NCBI RefSeq assembly: GCF_937921625.1
Contig: NZ_CAKZTI010000013.1
Span: 1-61,262, forward strand
Origin: an uncultured Campylobacter sp.
GTDB taxonomy: Bacteria; Campylobacterota; Campylobacteria; Campylobacterales; Campylobacteraceae
Reading direction: 5' to 3'
DNA: 61,262 nt
Within the stretch, counting starts at the first letter, position 1; the number at the start of each line of letters is the position of its first letter. The position numbers and the translations under genes were made by a program. The notes beneath the pieces are model-generated. The model worked only from the letters and a program-made list of their open reading frames with translations. It was not told where the DNA came from and did no database searches. Below are positions 16,245 through 26,016 of the stretch, piece by piece.

Positions 16245-17362
16245 TGAACGCATATATCTACATAGAAAACGGCATCTACCTGCAAGCTAAGGCGTTCGGC
16301 AAAGGTGGCAGCGCATTCGGCGAGCTCGTGTTTAACACCTCCGCCACCGGCTACGAGGAGATCATCTCAGATCCAAGCTACGCGGGGCAGTTTATTATTT
16401 TCACTATGCCCGAAATCGGCATCGTAGGCATCAACGAAAACGACAAGGAAAGCTCCAAAATCCACGCCAGCGGAATTTTCGTAAGAAATTTTAATAACGA
16501 GCCTTCAAATTTCCGCTCGCAGATGAGCTTGGAGGATTATTTTCTTCAAAACGGGAAATTTGGCGTTTACGACATCGACACTAGATTTTTAACCAAGATG
16601 CTGCGCGATCAGGGCAGTCTGCGCGCCTTCGTCTCGACGCAGATCAGCGATAAGGCGGCTCTTAAAAAGGCGCTCAGCGAGTCTGCGCGCATAGAGGAGA
16701 TCAACTACGTAAGCATTGTAAGCACGAAGACGCCGTATAAGCACACCTCCGGGCGCTGGAATGCCGAGCGCGGAAGCTACGCTCAGCCCGCAAGCTGCGG
16801 CAAAAAGATAGCCGTGATCGATTACGGCGTCAAGCGAAACATTCTCAACGAGCTTTGCGATCTGGGGCTGGGCGTCGAGGTTTTCCCGCACGACGTTAAA
16901 GCAGAGAGCTTGATCGCCAAATTTAAAGAGGGGCAGATCGACGGCGTGTTTTTATCAAACGGCCCGGGCGAGCCGCGCATGCTCAAAGAGGAGATCGCGC
17001 AGATCAAAAAGATGGTCGAAGCGCGCGTGCCGATTTTTGGAATTTGCCTGGGTCATCAGCTGCTAAGCAACGCGATGGGATATGAGACCTACAAGCTGAA
17101 ATTCGGCCAGCACGGCGCAAACCACCCCGTGCAAAATCTGCGCACCAAATCGATCGAGATCACCGCGCAAAACCACAACTACAACGTCCCCGAAACGATC
17201 GCGCAGATCTGCGAGATCACGCACCGCAATCTTTTCGACGGCACGATCGAGGGGGTGAGATACAGAGACTATCCCGTATTTTCGGTGCAGCACCACCCCG
17301 AAGCCAGCGCGGGGCCTACAGAAAGCAAATATATCTTCAAAGAATTTCTTGAAATTTTATGA
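16244..17362 (+). CDS. carA: Carbamoyl-phosphate synthase small subunit
   Basis: A 372-residue glutamine amidotransferase subunit that supplies ammonia to CarB for arginine and pyrimidine synthesis. The N-terminal CPSase small-chain domain shows FGELVFNTSATGYEEIISDPSYAGQ cut into typical blocks. The C-terminal class I GATase domain has FLSNGPGEP, the nucleophile in GICLGHQLLS and the catalytic His/Glu in VQHHPEAS. Length is normal. carB is not in the window, as is usual in Campylobacter. Coupled to the DUF507 gene by a one-base overlap. Confidence 0.96.
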   Translation: MNAYIYIENGIYLQAKAFGKGGSAFGELVFNTSATGYEEIISDPSYAGQFIIFTMPEIGIVGINENDKESSKIHASGIFVRNFNNEPSNFRSQMSLEDYFLQNGKFGVYDIDTRFLTKMLRDQGSLRAFVSTQISDKAALKKALSESARIEEINYVSIVSTKTPYKHTSGRWNAERGSYAQPASCGKKIAVIDYGVKRNILNELCDLGLGVEVFPHDVKAESLIAKFKEGQIDGVFLSNGPGEPRMLKEEIAQIKKMVEARVPIFGICLGHQLLSNAMGYETYKLKFGQHGANHPVQNLRTKSIEITAQNHNYNVPETIAQICEITHRNLFDGTIEGVRYRDYPVFSVQHHPEASAGPTESKYIFKEFLEIL

Positions 17363-18207
17363 TTTTTGAAATTTTGTCTGCATGAAATTTTACCGTGATT
17401 GCGCGGTAAAATTTTAAATTTACGGCAAGCTTTAAATTTTAATGCGGTCTTTGCGTCGTAAATTTAAAGCCTGTCGCAGCCTGGATAATCGCAAGTCGGA
17501 GTAGTGAGTAAAGCACGCTTTTGCGAACTAAGGATTGCCGCGGTGATTTTGGATTAAGCAGCTTTTTGGATGAAACAGATTTGCGCTAGTCGCGATTTTA
17601 AATTTAAAACCGGTTGCGCGCCACATGCTTTTCATTCGTGTGATTTCGTGTCCGTATAACTTCTAAGCTCGCAGCTAAATTTCATGCGTTTTAAATTTAA
17701 AAATTGGGCTTGGTGCGCTTAGCTCTTTCAAAATAGATCCTGCGGTACATTTCGCGCAGTCTTAAGCCGTTTAAATTTAGAAGTCGTCTTGTTGCCGTCA
17801 AGTTATGCAAATAAACGCCTTGCCGCCTGTAAAATTTTATCTAACGCCGTTTACCTGCTAAAACCTTATCGGCGCTGTTTCATTTCCCTCTAAAATATTT
17901 GCCTAAAATAAAATTCCACTCCGCCGCGTAGTGAAATTTTACCTGCGCCAGCTTTAAAATTTTACTTTCAGCCGCTCTTAAATCTTTTTCGCACCAATAA
18001 GATTTAGCTCGCGTCACTTTAAATTTTACCCATCTCTATGCTGCAGTTTTTACTCACGCTTCTTTTTTAATCCCGCCCATATTTGCACCTAAAATAAGAG
18101 TTGTGTTACTTTATGGAATTAAATTTTTAACTTAACATTATTTTAAGCTCAATAAAAGAGAAAATTTGAAAGAATTTCGTTTGAAATTTCGCCTTGAGGG
18201 GTCTGCT
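17363..18207. other. Gene-free region upstream of the response regulator
   Basis: About 840 bases with no frame that looks coding. Both strands are rich in AAATTTTA/TAAATTT words, often spaced at short intervals (for example around 17370-17470 and 17880-18040). The last 80 bases are AT-rich and should hold the promoter of the response regulator. No RNA gene or mobile-element end recognised. Confidence 0.5.
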
Positions 18208-18891
18208 ATGAGCTGCGCTTTAAAAGAGCTGGACGTCTTGCTAGTCGAGGATGATACTAAATTACTAGCCTCGCTGCATAAGGCGTTTGAGGGTATTTTT
18301 AACAACGTTTACAATGCCCAAAACGGGCTTGAAGGTGTAAAAAAATTCAAAAAATTTAGCCCTAATCTCGTCATTACCGACATTTTAATGCCGATCGAGG
18401 ATGGGCTAGCGATGATACGCCAGATCAAGCAGATCTTTCCGCATGCCCCTATCGTGGTGCTTAGCGGCTTCAGTAGGGAGGAGCAGCTAAAAGGCGTTAT
18501 GGAGATTGGCGTCGAGCGGTATTACTTTAAACCGGTAGATATCGCCGCATTCGTGCTAGAGATAAGTGCGCTGATGAAGTCTAAGCTGGACTCTGTACGA
18601 GTCGTAAATATGGGTGCGGGCTACGTATTTGATGGGCTTCGTCGTATTTTACTGAAGGATGGCGAGCAGATCGTGCTTACTAAAAAGGAGCTTTCTTTTG
18701 TTTCGCTGCTAGCCAGTCGCGTGGGCGAGCTGGTGCTTTACGAGGAGATCAAGCGTTATGTTTGGACTGAAGGAGCCGTGAGTGATACGGCGCTTCGCAC
18801 CTTCGTCAAGCGTATCCGCGATAAAGTGGGAGGTGAAATCATAAAAAACGTCCCGAGCCTGGGATACAAGATCGAGCTTGAGCCCGCTTAA
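18208..18891 (+). CDS. OmpR-family response regulator (orphan)
   Basis: A 227-residue two-component regulator. The receiver domain (about residues 6-120) has the acidic pair LLVEDD, the phospho-acceptor Asp in VITDILMP, a Ser in VVLSGFS and a Lys in YYFKPVD. The C-terminal winged helix (about 140-225) shows the OmpR pattern LTKKELSFVSLLASR, then RTFVKRIRDKVGGEIIKNVPSLGYKI. No histidine kinase gene is adjacent, so its partner is elsewhere. ATG 18208 is preferred because it follows GAGGGG; a TTG at 18166 would add 14 residues. Targets unknown. Confidence 0.88.
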   Translation: MSCALKELDVLLVEDDTKLLASLHKAFEGIFNNVYNAQNGLEGVKKFKKFSPNLVITDILMPIEDGLAMIRQIKQIFPHAPIVVLSGFSREEQLKGVMEIGVERYYFKPVDIAAFVLEISALMKSKLDSVRVVNMGAGYVFDGLRRILLKDGEQIVLTKKELSFVSLLASRVGELVLYEEIKRYVWTEGAVSDTALRTFVKRIRDKVGGEIIKNVPSLGYKIELEPA

Positions 18892-19166
18892 ATTTGATCG
18901 CGTTTTTGCCGCTTTGTAATTTACGGAATCCACTCGTAAAATTTTGCGTCGAAATATGTCGCGATTAATGCGGAGCGAGGTAGAATTTTGCGCTCAAAGC
19001 GCCACAGATTAAAATTTTACGCTCATCCAACTTACTAAATTTGACTTGATAAAATTTAACCTCTCAAGCTTTTCAAAAACTTCTTTGCTTAAAAGCCCAA
19101 ACTAAAAATTTCTTGCTAAAATATCGCAAAATTCCGCGTTCTGCGAATCGCTCTAAAGGATTTGTT

Positions 19167-22079
19167 TTGAAAAATTTGCCCTCTAAAAATCTCTTTGTCT
19201 ACACCAGCTCGCGTGCGCTACGCGCGGCGTTGCAAAGCGAGAGCGGCGGCGTGCTGGCGCCAAGGATTACGTTGGCGGAATTCTACGAAAAGGCGCTTTT
19301 TGTACCGGATCTTGTCGCTTGCGGCGAGATAGACCGCGCGCTTTTTATGAAACAAGCGGTAAACGAGAGCAAGCGCGCAGGCGAGAGGCTTAAATTCCCT
19401 AGCGAGCTTTACGAGTTTATGTGCAACCGCGAGTATCTTTTCGGCTTTTTCAAGGAGCTTGCGACGGAGCGCGTAAGTATCGATGCGCTCGATCTTAGCG
19501 ACACCTATGCGTGGTATGCCGAGCATTTTGAAATTCTGCGAGAGCTAGCGGGGGCGTATGCAAGGATTTTGCGTGAGCATGGATTTTACGACGAGATCAC
19601 GCTGCCCGCGCTTTATGAACTAAACGAATCCTATCTGCGCGGATTTGAGTGGATAGAAATCAGCATCGACGGCAATCCTAGCGCATTTGAGTTCGAGGTT
19701 TTTAAGCGCGCTGCAGAGCTTAGCGAGGTCGTACTGAGCTTTAGAGCCACGACTTTAAATTCCAAGCCCGTGCGCGCGGTGGAGGAGCTTTGCGGCATAA
19801 GCCTAGAGCCAGGTTTTACCTACCGCGTAAATCTTGGTACGGGTGAAATTTTAAGCCGCAAGCCGCTAAGCGTGGGCGGAGCGGTTGTGTGTAGAGGCTT
19901 TGAGCTGCGAAGCTTGCAGGCGAGCTACGTTTTTGAAAAAATTTCATCCTTCGTGCGCGCGGGCATCGCGCCGGAGAGCATCGCGGTGATTTTGCCCGAC
20001 GAGAGCTTTGCCGGCACGCTGCGGCTTTACGACGAGCGCATCGCAAGGGCTCGCGGCTCGCACCGCATGCTAAATTTCGCGATGGGCGAGAAGCTTAAAG
20101 ATAGCCTATTTTACGTAACGCTAGAGAAAATTTCGCAGTGCTTAAAAGAAGCGCGCATGCCGAAATTTGGCGTAGATTACCACGCATTCAAAAGTCCGGA
20201 TGGAGGATTTTTGAATGTGGAGGATTCCGCGGTACAGCAAAATTTAGCGCTAGGGAATTTCGCTTCGGAGAATTCTATTTCGCAAAATTTCGCACAGCAA
20301 AATTCCGCGTTTGATTGCGAAATTTTTTCAAATTCTAAAACGGATTTAAATTTTATATCTGCGGAGGCATTTGAAAATACGGAAAATTTTGAAATTCTGC
20401 ACGAAATTTCGGCGGAACGCGCGAATAGCGCGGAAGAGCAAAGCTTTTCAGTAGAGTTTGCAGAGTTGCAAGAGCCCTTGGAGCATGTGCAGCAGCGCGA
20501 TTATTCGGCTCGTGCAAAACGGCAGGAGCCTTCAAGGAAGCAGCAAGGGAGCCTACGATACTCTATGCAACTGGAGCATATAGAGCTTGAGGAAGAAGAT
20601 AGGTATTCAAAAAGCCCTGAGCAGCGTGATCGCTTTAGGTGTTCTAAAATGCACGAGGGCGCAGATGAGTATCCGCAGCGCCCAAACCCGCAGGAGCTTG
20701 ATCTGTTTTTTGCGAGTGTGGGCGTGGATGAGGCGCTTTTTGGCGAGTTTGTACGCGATTTTGCAAAGCAAGTAAGCTTCGAGCATTTTGAGGCGCTAAT
20801 TGCCAAGCTCGCCTGTTTACCTAAAATTAGCGACGCGCTGCTGCAAGAAAAGCTAAAAGAGCCGCTATATCTAATTAAAATTTTGCTTCGAAAATTTAAG
20901 GACGAAAACCTAAGCTTGGGCAATCTGATCGATCTTTTTTTGTTAGAAATTTCGCGCATTAAGCTTGATGATGTTCGTGGCGGAAAGGTCACGGTAATGG
21001 GGCTTTTAGAGAGCCGCGGACTGCAATTTGACGGTGTGATAATCCCCGATTTTAACGATGATCTGGTGCCTAAGCGCAGTAGCGGAGAGATGTTTTTAAA
21101 CTCTGCTTTGCGCGCTAGAGCAGGGCTCATCAGCCATGCAGACCGCGAAAATTTACAAAGATTTTACTACGACGGCTTGCTAAGAGGCGCTAAAAAAAGC
21201 GCGATTTGCTATCTGCAAAGCGTCGAGAAGTTGCCTTCGCGGTTTTTGAAAAGCTTTGAAGTGCAACAAGACGCGGAATTTTCGCAGGAAGATTATTTGC
21301 GGCTTTTTGGGAGAGAGGAATTTAAGCCCGCCTTATGCGGACAAGAAGATCCCATGGCTCGCCATGATTTTTTTGCCGAGGAGCTATCGTTTTCGCGGCT
21401 GGATACGTTTTTAGAATGCAAGAGGAAGTATTATTACCGCTACGTTTTCGGGCTAAAAGAGGGGCTAAAATTTGGCGAGGATAATGCGCTTTTAGGTAAA
21501 ATTTTACATACGAGTTTTCAGCGTTTATACGAGCGAGCGGGGATGAAATTTAGCATGGAAAAATTTCGCTCTATTTATTCGCAGCTTGCGCGAGAAGCAG
21601 GGATTGCGCGCTTTGATGCGGAGCTTGAGCTAAAATCGGTAGAAAAGCTAGCTAAGCTTTTAGAAGAGCATGAGCAAATTTGGAGCTTTAGTAGTAGTGA
21701 AGTATCGCTAAAAGGCGAGCTTGACGGAGTGCGGCTGAGCGGGCGGATCGACCGCATCGACGAAGATAAGGCAGGGCGGAAGTTTATCATCGATTACAAA
21801 CGTGGTTCAGCTAAAAAACATATGGAAAAATTCCAGCTTACGTTTTATCGCGCGCTTTTAGCCCAGGAGTGCGAATGCGCCTATCTGTCGCTAAAAGATT
21901 GCGCGTTTGCGGCTCCTGGCGACAAAACGCCTAGCTTAGAAAACCTACGCGAGACGCTAAGCTCTATCGGCAAGGAATTTGCAAGCGAGGTCGCTTTTAC
22001 ACGTACGGAAGCGGTGCAAAGCTGCGAATACTGCGCTTATAAGATCATTTGCAAGGGGCAGATTGATGGCAAAATTTGA
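19167..22079 (+). CDS. addB: AddB-type helicase-nuclease subunit
   Basis: A 970-residue protein at the AddB position of the Campylobacter addB-addA pair. The C-terminal PD-(D/E)XK nuclease is clear: GRIDRIDEDKAGRKFIIDYK carries the Asp and the D-x-K catalytic residues. Four cysteines (LECKRKYYYRY before it, CEYCAYKIIC after it) are placed as in the Fe-S staple of AddB nucleases. With AddA it should resect double-strand ends for RecA loading. The TTG at 19167 is six bases after AAAGGA. Odd: about residues 345-507 (20205-20690) are low-complexity (Gln, Asn, Ser, Glu, Arg) and replace what should be helicase-like core; see findings. It overlaps addA by 14 bases. Confidence 0.87.
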   Translation: MKNLPSKNLFVYTSSRALRAALQSESGGVLAPRITLAEFYEKALFVPDLVACGEIDRALFMKQAVNESKRAGERLKFPSELYEFMCNREYLFGFFKELATERVSIDALDLSDTYAWYAEHFEILRELAGAYARILREHGFYDEITLPALYELNESYLRGFEWIEISIDGNPSAFEFEVFKRAAELSEVVLSFRATTLNSKPVRAVEELCGISLEPGFTYRVNLGTGEILSRKPLSVGGAVVCRGFELRSLQASYVFEKISSFVRAGIAPESIAVILPDESFAGTLRLYDERIARARGSHRMLNFAMGEKLKDSLFYVTLEKISQCLKEARMPKFGVDYHAFKSPDGGFLNVEDSAVQQNLALGNFASENSISQNFAQQNSAFDCEIFSNSKTDLNFISAEAFENTENFEILHEISAERANSAEEQSFSVEFAELQEPLEHVQQRDYSARAKRQEPSRKQQGSLRYSMQLEHIELEEEDRYSKSPEQRDRFRCSKMHEGADEYPQRPNPQELDLFFASVGVDEALFGEFVRDFAKQVSFEHFEALIAKLACLPKISDALLQEKLKEPLYLIKILLRKFKDENLSLGNLIDLFLLEISRIKLDDVRGGKVTVMGLLESRGLQFDGVIIPDFNDDLVPKRSSGEMFLNSALRARAGLISHADRENLQRFYYDGLLRGAKKSAICYLQSVEKLPSRFLKSFEVQQDAEFSQEDYLRLFGREEFKPALCGQEDPMARHDFFAEELSFSRLDTFLECKRKYYYRYVFGLKEGLKFGEDNALLGKILHTSFQRLYERAGMKFSMEKFRSIYSQLAREAGIARFDAELELKSVEKLAKLLEEHEQIWSFSSSEVSLKGELDGVRLSGRIDRIDEDKAGRKFIIDYKRGSAKKHMEKFQLTFYRALLAQECECAYLSLKDCAFAAPGDKTPSLENLRETLSSIGKEFASEVAFTRTEAVQSCEYCAYKIICKGQIDGKI

Positions 22080-24984
22080 AAATTATCTGGCGCTTGAAGC
22101 AAGCGCGGGCAGCGGCAAGACCTTCAATCTCGCAGTCAGGTTCATCGAGCTGGTGCTAAAAGGCGAGCCGATCAATGAAATTTTAGCGCTTACCTTTACT
22201 AAAAAAGCGGCTGCTGAGATGAAAACGCGCATCGTGGAGAAATTTCAAAATTTGCTTATCGTGCGCGACGGCGCTCTTGTGCCAAGCCCCGAGCTGGCGC
22301 AAATTTGCGAGGATCTAAATATGAGCGTGGATGAGGTTTTGGCGGCGCAGCAGCGCCTACTGCCTAAATTTTTAAGCGAGAGCCTAAACGTCTTTACCTT
22401 TGATGCGTTTTTTGCAAAGGCTCTGCGCTCCTTTGCGCTAAATAGCGGCATCGATCCAAGCTTTGAAAACGATGAAGGGATTTTGGGTGTGCAGCAGGCG
22501 GCGTTTTTAGGCGCGATTTGTAAAAACGAAACGCTATTAAGAGAGGTCGTGGATTATGTAAGCGACTCAGGAATGACAAAGAACGAGTTTTTAAATAGCT
22601 TACAAAGCATTTGGAGAGGCGATATAAGCATAAATCCGCCTACGCTTCCCCAAAACTCCGCGCTAGCAGAGATAAATGAAATTTTATCCTACTTGCAAAA
22701 AGCGGCGAGAGATGCGGGAGTAAGCGCTGGAGCCGTAAATGGGCTAAGCCCTGTTAGTGATCTGTCAAAATTATCTTCGGGCTTCATTCTTTCGGCTCTT
22801 GCCAACGGTAGTTTCGATTATCCGCGCTCGCAGCTTAAAAAAATTTCGTATCTTGACGGCGAGCTAGCAAGGCTAAAAGACGCCATAACTCGAGAAATAG
22901 CGTGGATGGATGCAACATATGCGGCTAAGCTGGCAGGACTAATTAAAATTTATGCCGAGGTGCTTAAATCGGTGCAGCGCAAAAGCGGCAAGCTTACATT
23001 CGGCGATGTTACCGCAGCTGTGCACTCGCTGCTAAATCCAAGCGCAGAGGCGTTGCAGGGCAATCGCGAGCTTTTATATTTCAGGCTCGATTCTAAAATC
23101 ACGCATATTTTAATAGACGAATTCCAAGATACCGACATTTGCCAATATGAAATCATGCTGCCGCTAATCTCCGAGGCGCTTGCTGGCAAAGGGGCGGAAG
23201 AGCGCTGCGGTAGCTTTTTTTACGTAGGCGATAAAAAACAGAGCATCTATAAATTTCGCGGCGCAGAGAGAAAAATTTTTGATATTTTGCGCGAGCAGTT
23301 TAGTCAAATCAAAACGCAGAGCCTGCCGCGCAATTATCGCAGTTTAAAACTTATCGTAAAATTTGTAAATGAGATCTTGCGCGATAAATTTGCGTCTTAT
23401 GAAGATCAAATCGCAGCAAATAAGCTAGATAGCGATCTGCCTGCTTCGGTGCTGCAAAAAATCAAGGATTATCCTCTTTCTCATCCACAAATGCCGCTAT
23501 TTGAGGTGCAAAGCGATGATTACGGCTATGTAGCAGCGTTTTCATACGACGACGTGCTAAAGGGGGCTGTGGAGCAAGCGCGCAGGCTTGTTGAGGAGTG
23601 CGGCGTAAGAGCTGATGATATTGCGATTTTATGCTGGAAAAATGAGCACGTAAGCGCGCTAAAAGAGATGCTATCAGAATTCTGCGAGGTTTGCAGCGGC
23701 TCAAATAAGGCCCTGCGTTGCAGCGAGCAGGTAAATGCCGTAATTCAATATGCGAAATTTTGCGTAGGTGGCGATGAAATTTATCTGCGAAACGCCGAAG
23801 TGATTTTGGGTAGGCGGCTTAAAAAGATAGCGGTCGATCTGCATAAAAATGCGCAAAAAACGGCAGAATTTATCGCTAGTGCGCTGAAATTAAATTTTGT
23901 CGATCCGGATCTGCTGCTGTTTTTTGAGACGCTGGCAAAATTTAATAGTTTTAGCGAGTATCTGTTTGCAAACGACGAAACGGAGGTATTTGCCAAGGAA
24001 CAAAGCGGCATTAAAATTATGACTGTGCATAAGTCCAAGGGGCTTCAGTTCCCGCACGTAATCGTTTGCGACCGCATCGGAGGAAAAGACCGGGGCGAGA
24101 GCTCAAAGCTCGCGACGGACTATGATTTTGCCACGCATAAGTGGAGAATTTTTTATAAATTTGCGAGCAGAAAGAGCCTGGATACGGAATTTGCAGCATT
24201 AATGGATGAAAACGATCGCTCTGCGCATGAAGAGGATATAAATAAGCTCTATGTGGCATTTACCCGCGCCGAACGCTCGCTCATCATCGTAAAACGCTCC
24301 GAGGCAAAAATAGATCAATACAATTATAGCTTTTTTTCGCCTTACGCCAAAAAGACCAAGGGCGCGGGCGTCGTGGAGTGGCTGGATATCCCGGATTTTC
24401 AATACGGCTATGTAATACCAAGCTTCGTAAAATCAGAAGAGCAGTCGTCGCAAAAAAAGATCGCGCTAGTAGCGGGCGAGCCTCAAGGCGCGCAAGAAAA
24501 AGCAGGCGGCGGCGAAACGGAGGCGCTAAGCGCGATATATTTCGGAGAGGCGCTGCACTATACTCTGGAGATGAGCGAAGGATTTGGGCCAGATGAAATT
24601 TTGCGAGGAGTAAGCCTGGCAAGAGGTCGCTACACTAAATTTTTAAATGATGCGGATTTTGAAAATATCGCGACGCGAGCGCTAGGACTAAGCAAAAACG
24701 AGGAATTTTTAGCTCTGATAAAGGGCGCTTGGGCTTATAAAGAGATGCCGATCAAAAGCGCGGAGGGTGATCTTTTGCGCGTGGATCTGGCATGCTTTAG
24801 GCAGGATGAAATTTTGCTTTTTGATTACAAAAGCTCAGAAAAATACCTCGCGCAAAACAAAGCTCAAGTGGCGCGATATAAAAGCGTAATCCGCGAGTTT
24901 TATCCGAATGTGCGGGTGCGCGCCTTCGTGCTGGCTCTCGAAGCTGCGGGCGCTAAGCTTATCGAAGTGAATGAGGAGGGATAA
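22066..24984 (+). CDS. addA: AddA/RecB-type helicase-nuclease
   Basis: A 972-residue UvrD/RecB-family helicase with a C-terminal nuclease. Motifs: Walker A ASAGSGKTF (about residue 10), motif Ia LTFTKKAAAEM, motif II LIDEFQDTD, motif III GDKKQSIYKFRGAE, motif IV SLPRNYRS, motif V MTVHKSKGLQFP, motif VI LYVAFTRAERSL. The C-terminal nuclease is shown by VDLACFRQDEILLFDYKSS. It works with AddB in double-strand break processing. ATG at 22066 lies inside the end of addB and follows AAGGGG, which shows translational coupling; the longer upstream frame is only the addB shadow. Confidence 0.93.
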   Translation: MAKFENYLALEASAGSGKTFNLAVRFIELVLKGEPINEILALTFTKKAAAEMKTRIVEKFQNLLIVRDGALVPSPELAQICEDLNMSVDEVLAAQQRLLPKFLSESLNVFTFDAFFAKALRSFALNSGIDPSFENDEGILGVQQAAFLGAICKNETLLREVVDYVSDSGMTKNEFLNSLQSIWRGDISINPPTLPQNSALAEINEILSYLQKAARDAGVSAGAVNGLSPVSDLSKLSSGFILSALANGSFDYPRSQLKKISYLDGELARLKDAITREIAWMDATYAAKLAGLIKIYAEVLKSVQRKSGKLTFGDVTAAVHSLLNPSAEALQGNRELLYFRLDSKITHILIDEFQDTDICQYEIMLPLISEALAGKGAEERCGSFFYVGDKKQSIYKFRGAERKIFDILREQFSQIKTQSLPRNYRSLKLIVKFVNEILRDKFASYEDQIAANKLDSDLPASVLQKIKDYPLSHPQMPLFEVQSDDYGYVAAFSYDDVLKGAVEQARRLVEECGVRADDIAILCWKNEHVSALKEMLSEFCEVCSGSNKALRCSEQVNAVIQYAKFCVGGDEIYLRNAEVILGRRLKKIAVDLHKNAQKTAEFIASALKLNFVDPDLLLFFETLAKFNSFSEYLFANDETEVFAKEQSGIKIMTVHKSKGLQFPHVIVCDRIGGKDRGESSKLATDYDFATHKWRIFYKFASRKSLDTEFAALMDENDRSAHEEDINKLYVAFTRAERSLIIVKRSEAKIDQYNYSFFSPYAKKTKGAGVVEWLDIPDFQYGYVIPSFVKSEEQSSQKKIALVAGEPQGAQEKAGGGETEALSAIYFGEALHYTLEMSEGFGPDEILRGVSLARGRYTKFLNDADFENIATRALGLSKNEEFLALIKGAWAYKEMPIKSAEGDLLRVDLACFRQDEILLFDYKSSEKYLAQNKAQVARYKSVIREFYPNVRVRAFVLALEAAGAKLIEVNEEG

Positions 24985-25063
24985 AATTTTAAAGCTTAGA
25001 TAAAATTTGAGCGCAGATAGATTAAAGATAGCTTAAATTAAGCTATACGTAAGGATATTTCTA

Positions 25064-25069
25064 TATAAT
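25064..25069 (+). promoter_or_regulatory. -10 element of the rplM-rpsI promoter
   Basis: TATAAT in the context CTATATAATCAC, 30 bases upstream of the rplM ATG. Campylobacter sigma70 promoters rely mainly on this element. The AT-rich stretch before it is consistent. Confidence 0.65.
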
Positions 25070-25099
25070 CACAGCTCAAATTTTAATAAGGCGGAAACC

Positions 25100-25525
25100 A
25101 TGACAGAAATTACAAAGCCTAGCGAAGTTAAGCGCGACTGGGTCGTTATCGACGCGACCGACAAAAGATTCGGTAGGATGCTTACCGAAGTTGCGGTATT
25201 ACTACGCGGCAAACACAAACCAAGCTACACTCCAAACGTGGATTGCGGAGACTACGTCGTTATCATCAATGCTTCAAAAGCCGTATTTACCGGCAATAAC
25301 AAAGGCGACGACAAGCTTTATCACAGCTACTCGGGCTATTTCGGAAGCGTAAAGAGCGTAAAATTTCAAGACCTGCTTAAAAACAATCCCGCAAAGCTCT
25401 ACAGACTTGCGGTTCGCGGCATGCTTCCTAAGACGAAGCTCGGCAAGGCGATGATCAAAAAGCTATTCGTATATGAAGGCGGCGAGCACCCTCATACTGC
25501 GCAAACAACTAAAAAAGGAAAATAA
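25100..25525 (+). CDS. rplM: 50S ribosomal protein L13
   Basis: A 141-residue ribosomal protein. Family blocks: WVVIDATDKRFGRMLTEVA, LLRGKHKPSYTPNVDCGD, VVIINASKAVFTGNK-like segment, YHSYSGYFGS, and AVRGMLPKTKLGKAMIKKL with YEGGEHPH. Normal length. First gene of the universally conserved rplM-rpsI operon, downstream of addA as in C. jejuni. Confidence 0.98.
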   Translation: MTEITKPSEVKRDWVVIDATDKRFGRMLTEVAVLLRGKHKPSYTPNVDCGDYVVIINASKAVFTGNNKGDDKLYHSYSGYFGSVKSVKFQDLLKNNPAKLYRLAVRGMLPKTKLGKAMIKKLFVYEGGEHPHTAQTTKKGK

Positions 25526-25527
25526 TC

Positions 25528-25917
25528 ATGGCGACAATTTATGCAACCGGAAAGAGAAAAACTGCCGTAGCTAAGGTTTGGGTAAAACCCGGAAGCGGCA
25601 AGATCGTAGTAAACGGTATGGATCTAAACACCTGGCTAGGCGGTCACGAAGCGATCAAACTAAGGGTCGTTCAGCCGCTTTTGGCGACTAAGCAAGAGAC
25701 CTCGATGGATATCACCGCGCAGACTTTGGGCGGTGGATATTCGGCTCAAGCAGATGCGTTAAAACACGGAATTTCAAAAGCACTTGCGGCTATGGATAAA
25801 GATTTTAGGGCGGCTCTTAAGCCAAAAGGTCTGCTAACTCGCGATAGTCGCGTGGTCGAGCGAAAGAAATTCGGTCGCCGCAAAGCGCGTAGAAGTCCGC
25901 AGTTCTCTAAGAGATAA
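25528..25917 (+). CDS. rpsI: 30S ribosomal protein S9
   Basis: A 129-residue ribosomal protein starting ATIYATGKRKTAVAKVW and ending in the basic tail GRRKARRSPQFSKR that reaches the decoding centre. It follows rplM with two bases between stop and start and AAAGGA in the end of rplM as ribosome site. Complete. Confidence 0.98.
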   Translation: MATIYATGKRKTAVAKVWVKPGSGKIVVNGMDLNTWLGGHEAIKLRVVQPLLATKQETSMDITAQTLGGGYSAQADALKHGISKALAAMDKDFRAALKPKGLLTRDSRVVERKKFGRRKARRSPQFSKR

Positions 25918-25922
25918 TGTTT

Positions 25923-25960
25923 TTTACAAATTTGTGGCGAAATTGTCGCAAATTTGTAAA
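25923..25960. terminator. Hairpin after rpsI
   Basis: TTTACAAATTTG pairs with CAAATTTGTAAA over 12 bp, with further inner pairing (GCGA with TCGC), starting six bases after the rpsI stop. The base of the stem supplies T-rich flanks. It is probably the end of the rplM-rpsI transcript, and it separates it from cadF. Confidence 0.65.
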
Positions 25961-26016
25961 TTCTTTAAAAATTTTATGGTAATATCGAATTACAACTTTA
26001 TTTGAAAGGATGTTTA

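Noticed and set aside
20501..21130. 209-codon minus-strand frame inside addB
   Set aside because: Shadow of the addB reading frame; Ser/Arg-rich composition typical of an antisense frame.
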